Assembly: GCF_001698815.1 (NCBI RefSeq)
Contig: NZ_LGSI01000040.1
Span: 188,731 to 252,730 of the forward strand
Length of the DNA stretch: 64,000 bases
Origin: Pseudomonas syringae
GTDB lineage: Bacteria; Pseudomonadota; Gammaproteobacteria; Pseudomonadales; Pseudomonadaceae
Direction: 5' to 3'
The notes beneath the pieces were generated by a model. The model was given only the letters and a program-made list of their open reading frames with translations. It had not been told where the DNA came from and did no database searches. Numbering within the stretch: the first letter of the stretch is position 1; every line of letters starts with the position of its first letter. The position numbers were made by a program, and so were the translations under genes. Shown piece after piece: positions 27,712 through 36,678 of the stretch.

Positions 27712-27917
27712 TTCATCAGGTATCGACTGAGAGTATCCACGGCGCCGAGGAGCAAAGCGTATAGACCTACGTTGAACAATGCCCGGTGCCAGACCAGGCG
27801 GTAAAAGTGGACACGCGACAACCCAGCGTGGACCACCAGAAACAGCAAATACGTGATGCCCATCAGCGCCAGGAAGGTGGGGACGAACACCCCGCTGATG
27901 TCCAGATCACCGATCAT
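27708..27917 (-). CDS. aaeX: DUF1656 small membrane protein, AaeX-like
   Basis: 69 aa with two hydrophobic segments (residues about 12-32 and 47-66). It begins MIGDLDISGVFVP, characteristic of the DUF1656/AaeX family that accompanies FUSC-type aromatic-acid pumps. The role of AaeX is not established; it may help assemble or stabilise the permease. The gene overlaps FUSC (upstream) and aaeA (downstream) by 4 bp each, so its translation is coupled to both. Confidence 0.9.
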   Translation of the reverse strand: MIGDLDISGVFVPTFLALMGITYLLFLVVHAGLSRVHFYRLVWHRALFNVGLYALLLGAVDTLSRYLMK

Positions 27918-30001
27918 AGAGGTGCTCCGTCAATGCCATAGGGAGGTTGTTCTTCGGTTTCCGCCGCCGGGTGGACGATCTCGACACCGGGCAACAATGC
28001 CAGGCGCAAGCCGCTCAAGGCGTGCAGCAGGTGCGGGCGAGCCGGTTCGTCGCCGAGGTCTTCAGCGCTCAAGGCGCGACGGGCGCGGTCCATGGTCATC
28101 AGCAGACCTTTGGGAGCCGGCAGTCGTTCGCCGGCATCCAGGCAGGCCTGAAAATAACCGCCCACTTCATCCACCACCTGCCGTACCAGCACTTGCTGGG
28201 CGGCATGAACCCGCGGTAACCAGGCCAGCAGATCCAGCAGGTTCAACGCCACACGCAGCTCGCGCAGGGCAATGCCGGTGTCCTGCGCGGTAATCGTCAG
28301 GCGCGGCAAATGCTGCATCAGGCGGTCGAGCATCTGCGCGCCCATGGCGCGGTGCTCGGCCAACGTTGCCGGTTCGGTCAGCGCCACGATGTCGCGCCAG
28401 CTGAAACGGGTCAGACGCTTGGCCGCCAGTTCGACGCCGAACGGCCGCACCACCAGGGTCCAGACAAAAGCAAACAACAGCCCGACGGGACCGGCCAGGT
28501 TGGAATTGACGAAGTTCAGGAAGTCCGCGTCGTAGGCGCTTTGAATGCTGATGAATGACGAGGTGTTGACGATGGTCAGCAGCGTCCCGAGGTAGAAGCG
28601 CGGCTGTACGGTAAGCGTGCCGACGCAAATGAACGGCACCGCAAACGCCAGCACCAGCATCGGGAAATCATGCAGATTGGGCAGGACCACGAACAGATAC
28701 AGGCTGGCGAAGACCACCGAGAGCATGGTCCAGAAAAAGAACCGGTAGATCTGCGGCGCCGGGTCGTCCATGGCCGCGAAGAAACTGCACGACACCGCTG
28801 CCAGTGCGACCGCCGCTGCGCCGTCGGGCCATCCCAGCAGAATCCACAGCACCGAGGCGACGATGATCGCCAGCACAGTCGACGTCACCGAATACAACAT
28901 CAGCCCGCGATCCAGGAACGGCGTGATTCGCCCCAGCCGCCAATGGCGATAGACCGCGCGCCATGGCGTCTGGTCGTCGGTCTTGATCGCGTGTTGCAGC
29001 GTGCGGCAGTCCTGCCACAGATCGATCCATTCGCCCAGACGGAACAGCGCGTTGGACAGCAGTAATTGACGCCGGTCGTCCAGTTGCGCGGCCGTGGGTT
29101 GCAGGCGCTCAAGCTCCTGGTGCAAGCGTTGCCACTGCTCAAACTGCAAACCGCTGGCCGTGTTATCCAGCCAGGCGCGGGTGTCGATCAGCAGCGGTGC
29201 AAGATTGGCGACCAGTTCCGGGGTGCGACGGTCCAGTGCCCACAAGGCATCGTCCAGAGCGTCGATCACCGGCAGTAAGTGGATCATCCGGCCGCGCAGT
29301 TCCTTGGCGTTGCGCACGGTCTGGCTGCGCGCGCCTTCATGGGGCAATTGACCGATCATCAGCTCCAGGCTGTTGAAGGTGGCGACCATGGAACCGCGCA
29401 AGGCGCCGACTTCTTCCGCGCTGACCGTGCGGGCCAGGAAGCGATCGCTGTAGGCCGAAGCATCGCTGAACCATTTGTCCGTCGCGCCCTGCATGACCGG
29501 CGCCAGGCGACGTGGCCAGAACATGCTGCCCACTACCGCCGCGCAAACGATGCCGAGGAAAATTTCTTCGGTGCGCGCCACGGCGATTTCGAACACCGCT
29601 TGCGGGTTATCCACCACCGGAAAGGAGATCAGCGGCAGCGTGTAGCCGGCCAGCATCAAGGCGTAGCTGTTGGCGGTGCGCAGGTGCAGGGACAGGAACA
29701 ATAAAGTGCCGGTCCACAGCGCAATCACTGCGGCCAGCAGAAACGGCGTCTGCACAAACATCGGCACCAGAAACACTGCCGCAGCGGCGCCAGCCATCGT
29801 ACCCAGGGCGCGGTACAACGCCTTGGAACTGGTCGGGCCGACAAACGGGCTGGAGACGATATACACCGTAGCCATCGCCCAATACGGTCGAGGCATCTCC
29901 ATCAGCAGGGCGATGTACAACGCCAGCATCGAAGCGCCGAAAGTGCGCACGCCGTAAAACCAGTCGCGTGCCGGGGGAACGCCCGCAAAGAAATCTTTCA
30001 A
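27914..30001 (-). CDS. aaeB: FUSC-family inner-membrane permease, AaeB-like
   Basis: 695 aa. Two halves, each a block of hydrophobic helices followed by a soluble region: residues ~20-165 (RPYWAMATVYIVSSPFVGPT, a conserved FUSC opening) and ~350-500 (LILLGWPDGAAAVALAAVSC type helices). AaeB-type pumps export aromatic carboxylic acids such as p-hydroxybenzoate. The protein works with the AaeX-, AaeA- and OprM-like products of the same operon. Substrate is inferred by homology of architecture only. Confidence 0.9.
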   Translation of the reverse strand: MKDFFAGVPPARDWFYGVRTFGASMLALYIALLMEMPRPYWAMATVYIVSSPFVGPTSSKALYRALGTMAGAAAAVFLVPMFVQTPFLLAAVIALWTGTLLFLSLHLRTANSYALMLAGYTLPLISFPVVDNPQAVFEIAVARTEEIFLGIVCAAVVGSMFWPRRLAPVMQGATDKWFSDASAYSDRFLARTVSAEEVGALRGSMVATFNSLELMIGQLPHEGARSQTVRNAKELRGRMIHLLPVIDALDDALWALDRRTPELVANLAPLLIDTRAWLDNTASGLQFEQWQRLHQELERLQPTAAQLDDRRQLLLSNALFRLGEWIDLWQDCRTLQHAIKTDDQTPWRAVYRHWRLGRITPFLDRGLMLYSVTSTVLAIIVASVLWILLGWPDGAAAVALAAVSCSFFAAMDDPAPQIYRFFFWTMLSVVFASLYLFVVLPNLHDFPMLVLAFAVPFICVGTLTVQPRFYLGTLLTIVNTSSFISIQSAYDADFLNFVNSNLAGPVGLLFAFVWTLVVRPFGVELAAKRLTRFSWRDIVALTEPATLAEHRAMGAQMLDRLMQHLPRLTITAQDTGIALRELRVALNLLDLLAWLPRVHAAQQVLVRQVVDEVGGYFQACLDAGERLPAPKGLLMTMDRARRALSAEDLGDEPARPHLLHALSGLRLALLPGVEIVHPAAETEEQPPYGIDGAPL

Positions 30002-30450
30002 ACTGGCCCCGCTGTGTCCGGATGCGCCGCGTCGGCAAAGGCTTTGAAGACGCGCAATGTCGCGTCGAGATCCTCACGAGCGACGTTTTTCAGGACCTCC
30101 CGGCGCAGGCGAATCAATTCTTCTTCGATGGCCAGCGATAAGGTTCTGCCGCTTTCGGTCAGGCTCAAGGCTTTGGCCCGGCGATCATTCGGATCTTCGG
30201 TGCGACAGACGATGCCCGCGTTGCACAGTTGGTCAAGCAGGCGCACCAGCGTCGGGCTTTCCATGCCGGCAGCATGGGCCACAGTGACCTGATTCACGCC
30301 ATCGCCCAGGCGCAGGATCATCAGCAAAGGGCCAGCGCAGGCTTCGGACACGCCATAGGTGACCAGCGTGTTCTGGCAGATCCGTCGCCATTGGCGCGAC
30401 GCAGCCACCATGCCGCTGCTGATATTCATCTGCAGTGAGTCAAGGGACAT
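29998..30450 (-). CDS. MarR-family transcriptional regulator
   Basis: 150 aa winged-helix protein. The recognition part is VTVAHAAGMESPTLVRLLDQ, and the wing contains RTEDPNDRRAKALSLTESGR, the standard MarR D-x-R-(A/S)-K signature. As first gene of the operon (4-bp overlap with the FUSC gene) it is probably an autorepressor that releases DNA on binding a pump substrate. A TTAGC-TT-GCTAA palindrome lies 53 bases upstream of its start and is a good operator candidate. Confidence 0.92.
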   Translation of the reverse strand: MSLDSLQMNISSGMVAASRQWRRICQNTLVTYGVSEACAGPLLMILRLGDGVNQVTVAHAAGMESPTLVRLLDQLCNAGIVCRTEDPNDRRAKALSLTESGRTLSLAIEEELIRLRREVLKNVAREDLDATLRVFKAFADAAHPDTAGPV

Positions 30451-30502
30451 GAGATGGACCGGGTTGAAATAGTTGGGGTTGATATTGTTCGTAGAGACAT
30501 TA

Positions 30503-30514
30503 TTAGCTTGCTAA
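30503..30514. promoter_or_regulatory. candidate MarR operator
   Basis: Palindrome TTAGC TT GCTAA embedded in an AT-rich stretch (TATTAGCTTGCTAACTATTA) upstream of the marR-led operon. Spacing and composition suit a MarR-dimer site overlapping the promoter. Inferred, not proven. Confidence 0.55.
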
Positions 30515-30786
30515 CTATTAATATCCTGTAACAAAGGGTTACAGTCAACCCCGAAGTGCCGGGTGGGAGATTTTTTTATGAGGATCGCGCAGGTTGATCT
30601 GTAGGAGCGAATTCATTCGCGAGGCTATAGTTTGGCTACTCGATTGAGGGCGTCCGCCAGGGCTTTATCTCAGTCGATAACCGTGCCACCTGAAAATCCG
30701 ATTCGCGGGCAAGCCTTCAACAACAACCGCGTCGGCGCAGGTAATGAAGGCGGGTCAGGTGGATTGAGGATGGCGGGGCTGGCTTC

Positions 30787-30848
30787 TCGGGGACAAGTCC
30801 CCTCCTACCGGTTTTGCATCGGCCCGGTAGGACCGGACCTGTCCGGGA
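30787..30848. repeat. hybrid REP pair
   Basis: TCGGGGACAAGTCCCCTCCT is followed by GTAGGACCGGACCTGTCCGG, two REP families tail to tail. They are followed by AGAACGATGACGCGGTAG, the core of a third REPIN family. It lies in the 454-base gap between the marR promoter and the hybrid kinase's 3' end; partial REP sequences also occur near 30600-30720. No gene is supported there. Confidence 0.8.
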
Positions 30849-30904
30849 AGAACGATGACGCGGTAGGTCTGGCCCACCGCGGTGCCTGATTCGCCAATAA
30901 GTTA

Positions 30905-32308
30905 TCAGGCTGTTGCGGTCTGATGAATCGGCAACATGACCTTGAACGCGGTACCCACGCCCACTTCGCTGCGCACGGTGATATGCCCGCCGTGTTTGTT
31001 CACGATGCCGTACGACAGCGACAGGCCAAGGCCGGTGCCCTGGCCGACGGGTTTGGTCGTGTAGAACGGGTCGAAAATGCGTTGCAGCGATTCCGGGGCA
31101 ATGCCCGAACCGTTGTCAGCCACTTCCAGCCACACTTGATCGTCCTCCACGCCACTGCGGATCGTGATCTTGCCGCGTTGCGTACCCATCGCCTGTGCGG
31201 CGTTGACCACCAGGTTCATGACCACCTGATTGATTTGCGAGGGCAGGCATTCGATTTCCGGAAGGTCGCCGTATTCCTTGATCACGTCAGCCTTGTATTT
31301 CAATTCATTGGCGGCGATGTTCAAGGTCGAATCGACGCCGTCATGCACGTTCGCCCATTGCCATTGTTCACTGGAATCCACCCGTGAGAACGCCTTCAGA
31401 TCCTTGACGATTTTTCCGGCGCGGCTGATGCCTTCCTTGGACTCCGCGATCAACACGGGGATGTCTTCCAGCAGGTAATCCAGTTCCACCTGTTCACGAA
31501 GGGCTGCCAACTGTTGTTCAGTCGGTCCCGGCGGCATCGCTTTTTCCGCCAGGCGATAGGCATCGAGCATTTCCTGGAGTTTGCTGAAGTAGCCTTCCAG
31601 GGTGCCCAGATTGGAGGAAATAAAGCCGATGGGATTGTTGATTTCATGGGCAACACCTGCCGCCAGCTGGCCCAGTGAGGCGAGTTTTTCCGATTGCACC
31701 AGTTGGCTTTCCAGCAGTTTTCGCTCGTCGATTTCCCGCCGCAGTGCTTCGCTGGTCTGGGTCAGTTCAACGGTGCGTCGTTCGACCAGGTTTTCCAGCA
31801 AGTCCATCTGTACCGAAGCGCGCTCGGCCATTTCCCATTTGTTGGTCAGGGTGTTGGCCAGTTGCTGGACTTCGATGTTGTCGAAAGGCTTTTTCAGAAT
31901 CAGCAGGCGGTCATGGCCTTGCAACCGGTCCAGCAGTTCGTCCCAGGAATAATCGGTATAAGCGGTGCACACCACGATTTGCAGGCGCGGGTCCGCCACC
32001 CACAAATGTTCGATGGTCTTGGCGCCGTCCCAGCCTTGGGGCATGCGCATGTCGACGAAAGCCAGGGCGTAGGGAAGATTCTGCGCCAGCGCCTCGTTGA
32101 CCTTGGCCAATCCTTCCTCGCCGCCGTAAGCGGAGTCCAGCGAGAACGGCTTGCCGACCACCGGAATTTCGTTGCCGAACAGGGCCGCCTCCATCAGGTC
32201 CAGTTCCTCATTGGATACGTCAGAGGGCGTGAGGATCTTGCGGAAATCTTCATGGATGGACGGTGTGTCGTCGATCAGAAGGATGCGTCGGTTAGTGAGA
32301 CTTTTCAT
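30905..32308 (-). CDS. receiver-domain sensor histidine kinase (cytosolic)
   Basis: 467 aa, no membrane segments. Residues 1-~155 form a receiver domain: acidic pair D13-D14, phospho-acceptor D86 in FVDMRMP, and K140 in LILKKPF. A coiled coil (about 160-210) leads to the kinase core with H-box AGVAHEINNPIGF (H221). Then come an N box (VMNLVVNAAQAMG), a G1 box (DNGSGIAPE) and a G2 box (GTGLGLSLSYG). The receiver-first layout suggests it accepts phosphate from another kinase and then autophosphorylates, acting as a relay. It is the last gene of a three-gene operon with 4-bp overlaps; the upstream kinase and the di-haem peroxidase are likely partners. Confidence 0.9.
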   Translation of the reverse strand: MKSLTNRRILLIDDTPSIHEDFRKILTPSDVSNEELDLMEAALFGNEIPVVGKPFSLDSAYGGEEGLAKVNEALAQNLPYALAFVDMRMPQGWDGAKTIEHLWVADPRLQIVVCTAYTDYSWDELLDRLQGHDRLLILKKPFDNIEVQQLANTLTNKWEMAERASVQMDLLENLVERRTVELTQTSEALRREIDERKLLESQLVQSEKLASLGQLAAGVAHEINNPIGFISSNLGTLEGYFSKLQEMLDAYRLAEKAMPPGPTEQQLAALREQVELDYLLEDIPVLIAESKEGISRAGKIVKDLKAFSRVDSSEQWQWANVHDGVDSTLNIAANELKYKADVIKEYGDLPEIECLPSQINQVVMNLVVNAAQAMGTQRGKITIRSGVEDDQVWLEVADNGSGIAPESLQRIFDPFYTTKPVGQGTGLGLSLSYGIVNKHGGHITVRSEVGVGTAFKVMLPIHQTATA

Positions 32309-34110
32309 TGCGCACCTGCGGCAGGCTTGAATGGGAGATCCAGGGTGAACGAGGCACCTTTGCCGGGGCCGTCGCTATGGGCCGTCAACTGCCCGTTCAT
32401 CTCAACTGCAGCCAGCGCACAGCTATGCAGTCCGAAACCATGGCCCTCCTTGCGGGTGGTGAATCCGTGAACAAACAGACGCGGCAGGTTTTCCGGCGAG
32501 ATACCTTCGCCTTCGTCCTTGACGCAGATGCGCAGCGTTGTACCCCCGACAATGTTCACCGCCAGGGTTATCTTGCGTGCCGCATTGTCGGTCTGGGTCA
32601 TGGCGTATTTGGCGTTGCTGATCAGGTTGATCATGATCAGCAGGATTCGGTGTTTGTCGCCCATTATTTCCGGCACGCTGCCGTACTCGCGTACCACGGC
32701 GACACTGTGACGGGTCAAGGCGCCGGAGTTCATGTGCAGGGCGTCCTCCAGCAAGGAGGTGATGCTCAGCGTTTCGACGAGGTCGGCGGCGCCCGCATAG
32801 GACTGCTGTGTCGCCACGATTTCCTTGATGTGGTCCACGCTTTTGGTCAGACGTTCCAGCTCCTCGGCGATGCTCTGTTGTTCCATGTCCAGGGTGATCA
32901 CCAACTGGTTCAGGTAACCGGGCAGCAGCCTGCCTTTCTCGTCCAGGGCCATGAAATTGCCAAGGTCTGCCGCATGCTCGTTCATCATCGCCACGGCCTT
33001 GGCCAGGCCGCGAGACTTGCTGTCGCGAACCCGGCGTGTCACCAGTTCTGCGGAAATGTTCACGCTGTTGAGCACGTTGCCAACGTTATGCAAAACGTTG
33101 GTGGCGATCTCCGCCATCCCGGCCTGACGCGCAGTGTCCATCAGTTCGGTCTGCGCATTCCTGAGTTCGCACGTGCGCTCCTCGACCCGTCGCTCCAGGC
33201 TCGCATTGGCTTCCTGCAAGGCTTTATTGACGTCGTTGATCACTTTGTAGCTGCGCACCAGACGATGCACCAGATACAACAGCAGCAGCGCCATCACCGC
33301 CGAAAGGATGATCAAGTACAGGTGGTACTGCTGCTCTTTTTCCACGGCTTGTTGTTGATGAGCGTTGAGCATCTGGTTAATGGCATCCAGGCGTTCCGCC
33401 ACGGGCACTGCAGCGATGCGGCCCAGAAGCTCATTGACGAACGGCTGTTCCCGCTGGATCAGGTTGATGTGATTGAGCAGGATGCTGATCGAGGCGCTGA
33501 GCGGCGCCGGCAGCAGATCACTGGCCGCACGCACCCGATTGATCCCCACTTCGATCTCGGCAGACTTGTCAGACGTTGCCGACTGGGCGAACTCCAGACC
33601 GGTCAACAGCAGGTCATAAATATTGGTCGCGGTGTTCTGCAGCAAGACGGGATCTTCAACCCGTGCCAGCTGAAACTGAATGTCATCCGCTGCCGAGGGC
33701 AAAAATGCCAGGGAGTTGCGCAGCACTGCATCGTGGGACTTGAACTGTTCCACCAGCTCCGTCTTGAGTTCCAGAGCCGCCAGGTAGACATCGCGATGGG
33801 CTTTCCATTCGTCGGTTTGTTGGCCGGGGTCAAGGTGCAGCATCGTTTCGAAACTGGCCCCCAGGCGCTTCATTTCCGTAAGGGGGGCGACCAGCAGGTC
33901 GTAATCCTGGGTTACGCCCATCCGCGACTTGAGGATTTCCGTTTCCCAGTGGGCATCCAGCTGTTTGAGCTGGCGTATTACGTCCCGGGACTCGAAGTAG
34001 GTGGAAGTCTCATGGGAGATGGAATTGAAATACAAAAACACCAGAACCGCGGCGATGCTCAGGGTTGCGGCACCCAACAGCGAGGCGTTCGAGCGGCGGG
34101 ACATTTTCAT
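32305..34110 (-). CDS. membrane sensor histidine kinase with DAHL-like periplasmic domain
   Basis: 601 aa. Membrane helices at about 9-29 and 264-283 enclose a ~235-residue all-helical periplasmic domain. The stretch DAHWETEILKSRMGVTQDYD resembles the DAHL sensor fold. After a coiled coil the H-box is NVLHNVGNVLNS (H341), a less common type than H-E-(I/L)-R-x-P, and the N box is MINLISNAKYAM. DEGEGISPENL and HGFGLHSCALAA complete the ATPase. The start ATG overlaps the peroxidase stop by ATGA, and its own stop overlaps the next kinase. The signal is unknown; the peroxidase context suggests a redox or peroxide cue. Confidence 0.88.
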   Translation of the reverse strand: MKMSRRSNASLLGAATLSIAAVLVFLYFNSISHETSTYFESRDVIRQLKQLDAHWETEILKSRMGVTQDYDLLVAPLTEMKRLGASFETMLHLDPGQQTDEWKAHRDVYLAALELKTELVEQFKSHDAVLRNSLAFLPSAADDIQFQLARVEDPVLLQNTATNIYDLLLTGLEFAQSATSDKSAEIEVGINRVRAASDLLPAPLSASISILLNHINLIQREQPFVNELLGRIAAVPVAERLDAINQMLNAHQQQAVEKEQQYHLYLIILSAVMALLLLYLVHRLVRSYKVINDVNKALQEANASLERRVEERTCELRNAQTELMDTARQAGMAEIATNVLHNVGNVLNSVNISAELVTRRVRDSKSRGLAKAVAMMNEHAADLGNFMALDEKGRLLPGYLNQLVITLDMEQQSIAEELERLTKSVDHIKEIVATQQSYAGAADLVETLSITSLLEDALHMNSGALTRHSVAVVREYGSVPEIMGDKHRILLIMINLISNAKYAMTQTDNAARKITLAVNIVGGTTLRICVKDEGEGISPENLPRLFVHGFTTRKEGHGFGLHSCALAAVEMNGQLTAHSDGPGKGASFTLDLPFKPAAGAQ

Positions 34111-35066
34111 AGGGGTTTACCTGCCAGTTCACCGGTCAGGGTTTTCAGAAACTGCACAATCAGCGATTTATCCTGCTCGGTCGGGACACGGCCCAATTGA
34201 TAGGTGAACATCACGTCGACGGCCTGTTCCAGGGTAGCGGCTGATCCGTCGTGAAAATAAGGCGCAGTGATCGCGATGTTACGCAGGCTCGGCACCTTGA
34301 ATACGTTGCGGTCGCTCTCGTTGCCGGTCACGAGAAAGCGTCCCTGGTCAGCGTCCGTGACGTTACCCCTGGCTTTGAAGTAATCACCCATGACCCCGAA
34401 CTTCTGAAACATGTTGCCACCGATGTTGACCCCCTGATGGCAGGCAATGCAGCCGTATTGCTTGAAGCGCTGATAGCCGTACTTTTCGTCCACGGTGAGG
34501 ATGTCCGTGTCACCTTTGAGGTAGCGATCGAAGCGCGAGTTGGGGGTAATCAGGGTGCGCTCATAGCTTTGCAGCGCTTGCTGGATGTTGGCGATGGTGA
34601 CGCCGTCGGTGTAGGCGGCGGCAAAGGCTGTCCGGTAATGAGTGTCGCTGGACAGCTGGGCGCTGACGTGTTCCCAGGAACTGCCCATTTCCTGCGGGCT
34701 TTGCACCACTTCATGGATCTGCGCCGTCAGGGAATCGGCGCGACCGTTCCAGAACTGCTTGAAATTCAGCGCCGCATTGAACACCGTCGGCGTATTGATC
34801 GACAACGTATTGCCTTGAAAACCAATCGACAGCGACTTGTCGTCGGCGCCGCCGTGGTCCAGGCGATGGCAACTGGCGCAGGAAAGCGTGCCATTGGCTG
34901 AAAGGCGTACTTCATTGAACAACTGGCGGCCCAGTTCGACCTGCTGCGGGTCTTGTACCACGACATCAGGCAGCGGCTGGAGCGGCTCATTCAAGGGCAG
35001 TGCGACACTGGCGGTCGATACGCCCAGACTCAGGGCGAGGACAACAATCAATCCATATGAAGACAT
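34107..35066 (-). CDS. periplasmic di-haem cytochrome c peroxidase family protein
   Basis: 319 aa with a Sec signal peptide ending near residue 22 (TASVA-LP). Two c-type haem sites are present: CASCH (C63-H67) and CIACH (C206-H210). Between them are the family segments NTPTVFNAALNFKQFWNGRA and VVQSPQEMGSSW. The tail FKVPSLRNIAITAPYFHDGS provides the second-haem pocket. Classical members reduce H2O2 to water; MauG-like relatives oxidise other substrates. It is first in an operon with two histidine kinases, so it may generate or tune the signal they sense. Divergent from the HD-GYP-like regulator across 212 bases. Confidence 0.9.
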   Translation of the reverse strand: MSSYGLIVVLALSLGVSTASVALPLNEPLQPLPDVVVQDPQQVELGRQLFNEVRLSANGTLSCASCHRLDHGGADDKSLSIGFQGNTLSINTPTVFNAALNFKQFWNGRADSLTAQIHEVVQSPQEMGSSWEHVSAQLSSDTHYRTAFAAAYTDGVTIANIQQALQSYERTLITPNSRFDRYLKGDTDILTVDEKYGYQRFKQYGCIACHQGVNIGGNMFQKFGVMGDYFKARGNVTDADQGRFLVTGNESDRNVFKVPSLRNIAITAPYFHDGSAATLEQAVDVMFTYQLGRVPTEQDKSLIVQFLKTLTGELAGKPL

Positions 35067-35278
35067 CTATAGCGTCCTGTGCCAATGGAATAGAGCTTCC
35101 GGGAAGCGGCGCAGACGGGCCGGGCGCCGGACCGATAACTGTATGTCGGCTGCCGCAGGATTTTAGTGAGCCGGCCAGGCGAATATAAATGCCCTTCCCC
35201 AAGCTCATGGACTAACGCATTATCTCCAGTAGCGATGGAACTTAACGCGCACAAATAAATGCTAATCAAGGTGTCGAC

Positions 35279-36622
35279 ATGGACGAACAATCTGGTTCCG
35301 AGGTTGAATTCAAGCCCAATGTGTTGCTGGTAGACGACGAGGAACTCATCCTCAGCAGCCTGCGTCGCTTACTTCGCTCTCACGGCTACAACCTTTTCCT
35401 TGCCGATAGCGGGGCCAAGGCGCTGGAGATCATGGCGCAGCAGCGTATTGATCTGGTAATGAGCGATGCGCGCATGCCGAACATGGACGGCGCGACGTTG
35501 CTGGCCGAGATCAACAAACGTTATCCCTCGACCATGCGCATCCTGCTCACCGGCTTCGCCGACGTGGACATGATTGCCAAGGCCATCAACGAAGGCCGTA
35601 TTCACAGCTACATCAGCAAACCCTGGAACGATGAAGAGATGCTGCTGACCCTGCGCCAGTTGTTTGCGCATCAGCATTCGGAACGGGAGCGGGTACGGCT
35701 TGAGAAGCTCACCAAGGTGCAGAACGAAGCCTTGCAGTCGATGAATATCACCCTGGAAAACCGCGTTGCGGCGCGTACTTCCGAGCTGCAACAGACTGCC
35801 GACATGCTCGATCTGGCTTACGACGAGCTCAAGCGCAGCTACGCGACCAGCACTGAGGTTTTCTCGGTGCTGCTCAACCAGCGCCTGCCGCACGATAAAC
35901 AGACCAATCGGCAGATTATCGATCTGGTCCGCACTTACGCTCAGGTCCACCCCATGGATGAAGCCAGCCAGCGCGACCTGAGCATGGCGGCGGCGTTGCA
36001 CAATATCGGCAAGCTGAGCTGGACTGACAGCATGATGAGTGCGCCGGCGGACTTGCTCAATCACACCGAGCGCGACCGCTATCGCAGCTATCCAAAGAAA
36101 AGCGAATCGGTGCTGATGACGCTGGAGCCGATGCAGGATGCGGCGCGGCTGATTCTTCACCACCAGGAGCGCTGGGACGGGACGGGTTTCCCCGACCACC
36201 TCAAGGGCGAGGCCATTCCATTCGGTTCGCGCCTGCTCAAGCTCGCCGTGGATTTCATTGAACTGCAGCATGGCTTGATTCTTGAACGGCAGATGAACAG
36301 CGACGAAGCCCTGACCTTCATCCGCAAATACAGCGGGCGTCTGTACGATCCAGGCTTGCTGGAGGACTTCGTCAAGGTGTGCGCCATCTACCAGAGCGAC
36401 GTGACCCTGGGCGATCCGTTGGTCAAGGGCTTCACCACGCGCGAGCTGGAGGCGGGGATGGCGCTGGCACGCAACCTGAGTGCCGACAACGGCATGCTGT
36501 TGCTCAATGCCGGCAAAGTGCTCAGCGAGCAGCTCATCCAGAAGCTGATCGCTTTTGAAGCCATGGAAGCCAGCAAGTACACGGTTTTCGTGCGTCTGGA
36601 AGCGCCCGTCCTCGCTGACTGA
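35279..36622 (+). CDS. response regulator with degenerate HD-GYP domain
   Basis: 447 aa. Receiver domain at residues ~13-130 with acceptor D63 (MSDARMPNMD) and K114 in ISKPW. A coiled coil (135-190) follows, then an HD-GYP-like domain (~195-390). Key positions are altered: canonical HD is H241-N242 (HNIGKL), the later H-P-x-x-G is Y271-P-K-K-S275, the HHE is HHQ (Q296), and GYP is GFP (303-305). Loss of several metal ligands suggests it no longer hydrolyses cyclic-di-GMP and instead acts by binding. A P. aeruginosa protein with a YN-GYP variant (PA2572) is a known precedent. The gene is divergent from the peroxidase/kinase operon, likely its cognate output. Confidence 0.85.
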   Translation: MDEQSGSEVEFKPNVLLVDDEELILSSLRRLLRSHGYNLFLADSGAKALEIMAQQRIDLVMSDARMPNMDGATLLAEINKRYPSTMRILLTGFADVDMIAKAINEGRIHSYISKPWNDEEMLLTLRQLFAHQHSERERVRLEKLTKVQNEALQSMNITLENRVAARTSELQQTADMLDLAYDELKRSYATSTEVFSVLLNQRLPHDKQTNRQIIDLVRTYAQVHPMDEASQRDLSMAAALHNIGKLSWTDSMMSAPADLLNHTERDRYRSYPKKSESVLMTLEPMQDAARLILHHQERWDGTGFPDHLKGEAIPFGSRLLKLAVDFIELQHGLILERQMNSDEALTFIRKYSGRLYDPGLLEDFVKVCAIYQSDVTLGDPLVKGFTTRELEAGMALARNLSADNGMLLLNAGKVLSEQLIQKLIAFEAMEASKYTVFVRLEAPVLAD

Positions 36623-36678
36623 GCGCTGCGAACAGCGCTTGAACCGTCAGCCTGTGCCTCATCGGTGCGCAGGCTGAC
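36622..36678 (+). terminator. double hairpin after the HD-GYP-like gene
   Basis: First stem AGCGCTG/CAGCGCT (36622-36639) overlaps the stop codon; second stem GTCAGCCTG/CAGGCTGAC (36646-36678). Neither is followed by a real T run (AACAAGTTAAAAAAG follows), so termination strength is uncertain. Confidence 0.45.

Noticed and set aside
32308..34200. A 630-codon plus-strand frame
   Set aside because: Antisense to the DAHL-like sensor kinase; composition rich in His/Gln/Arg typical of a shadow frame.
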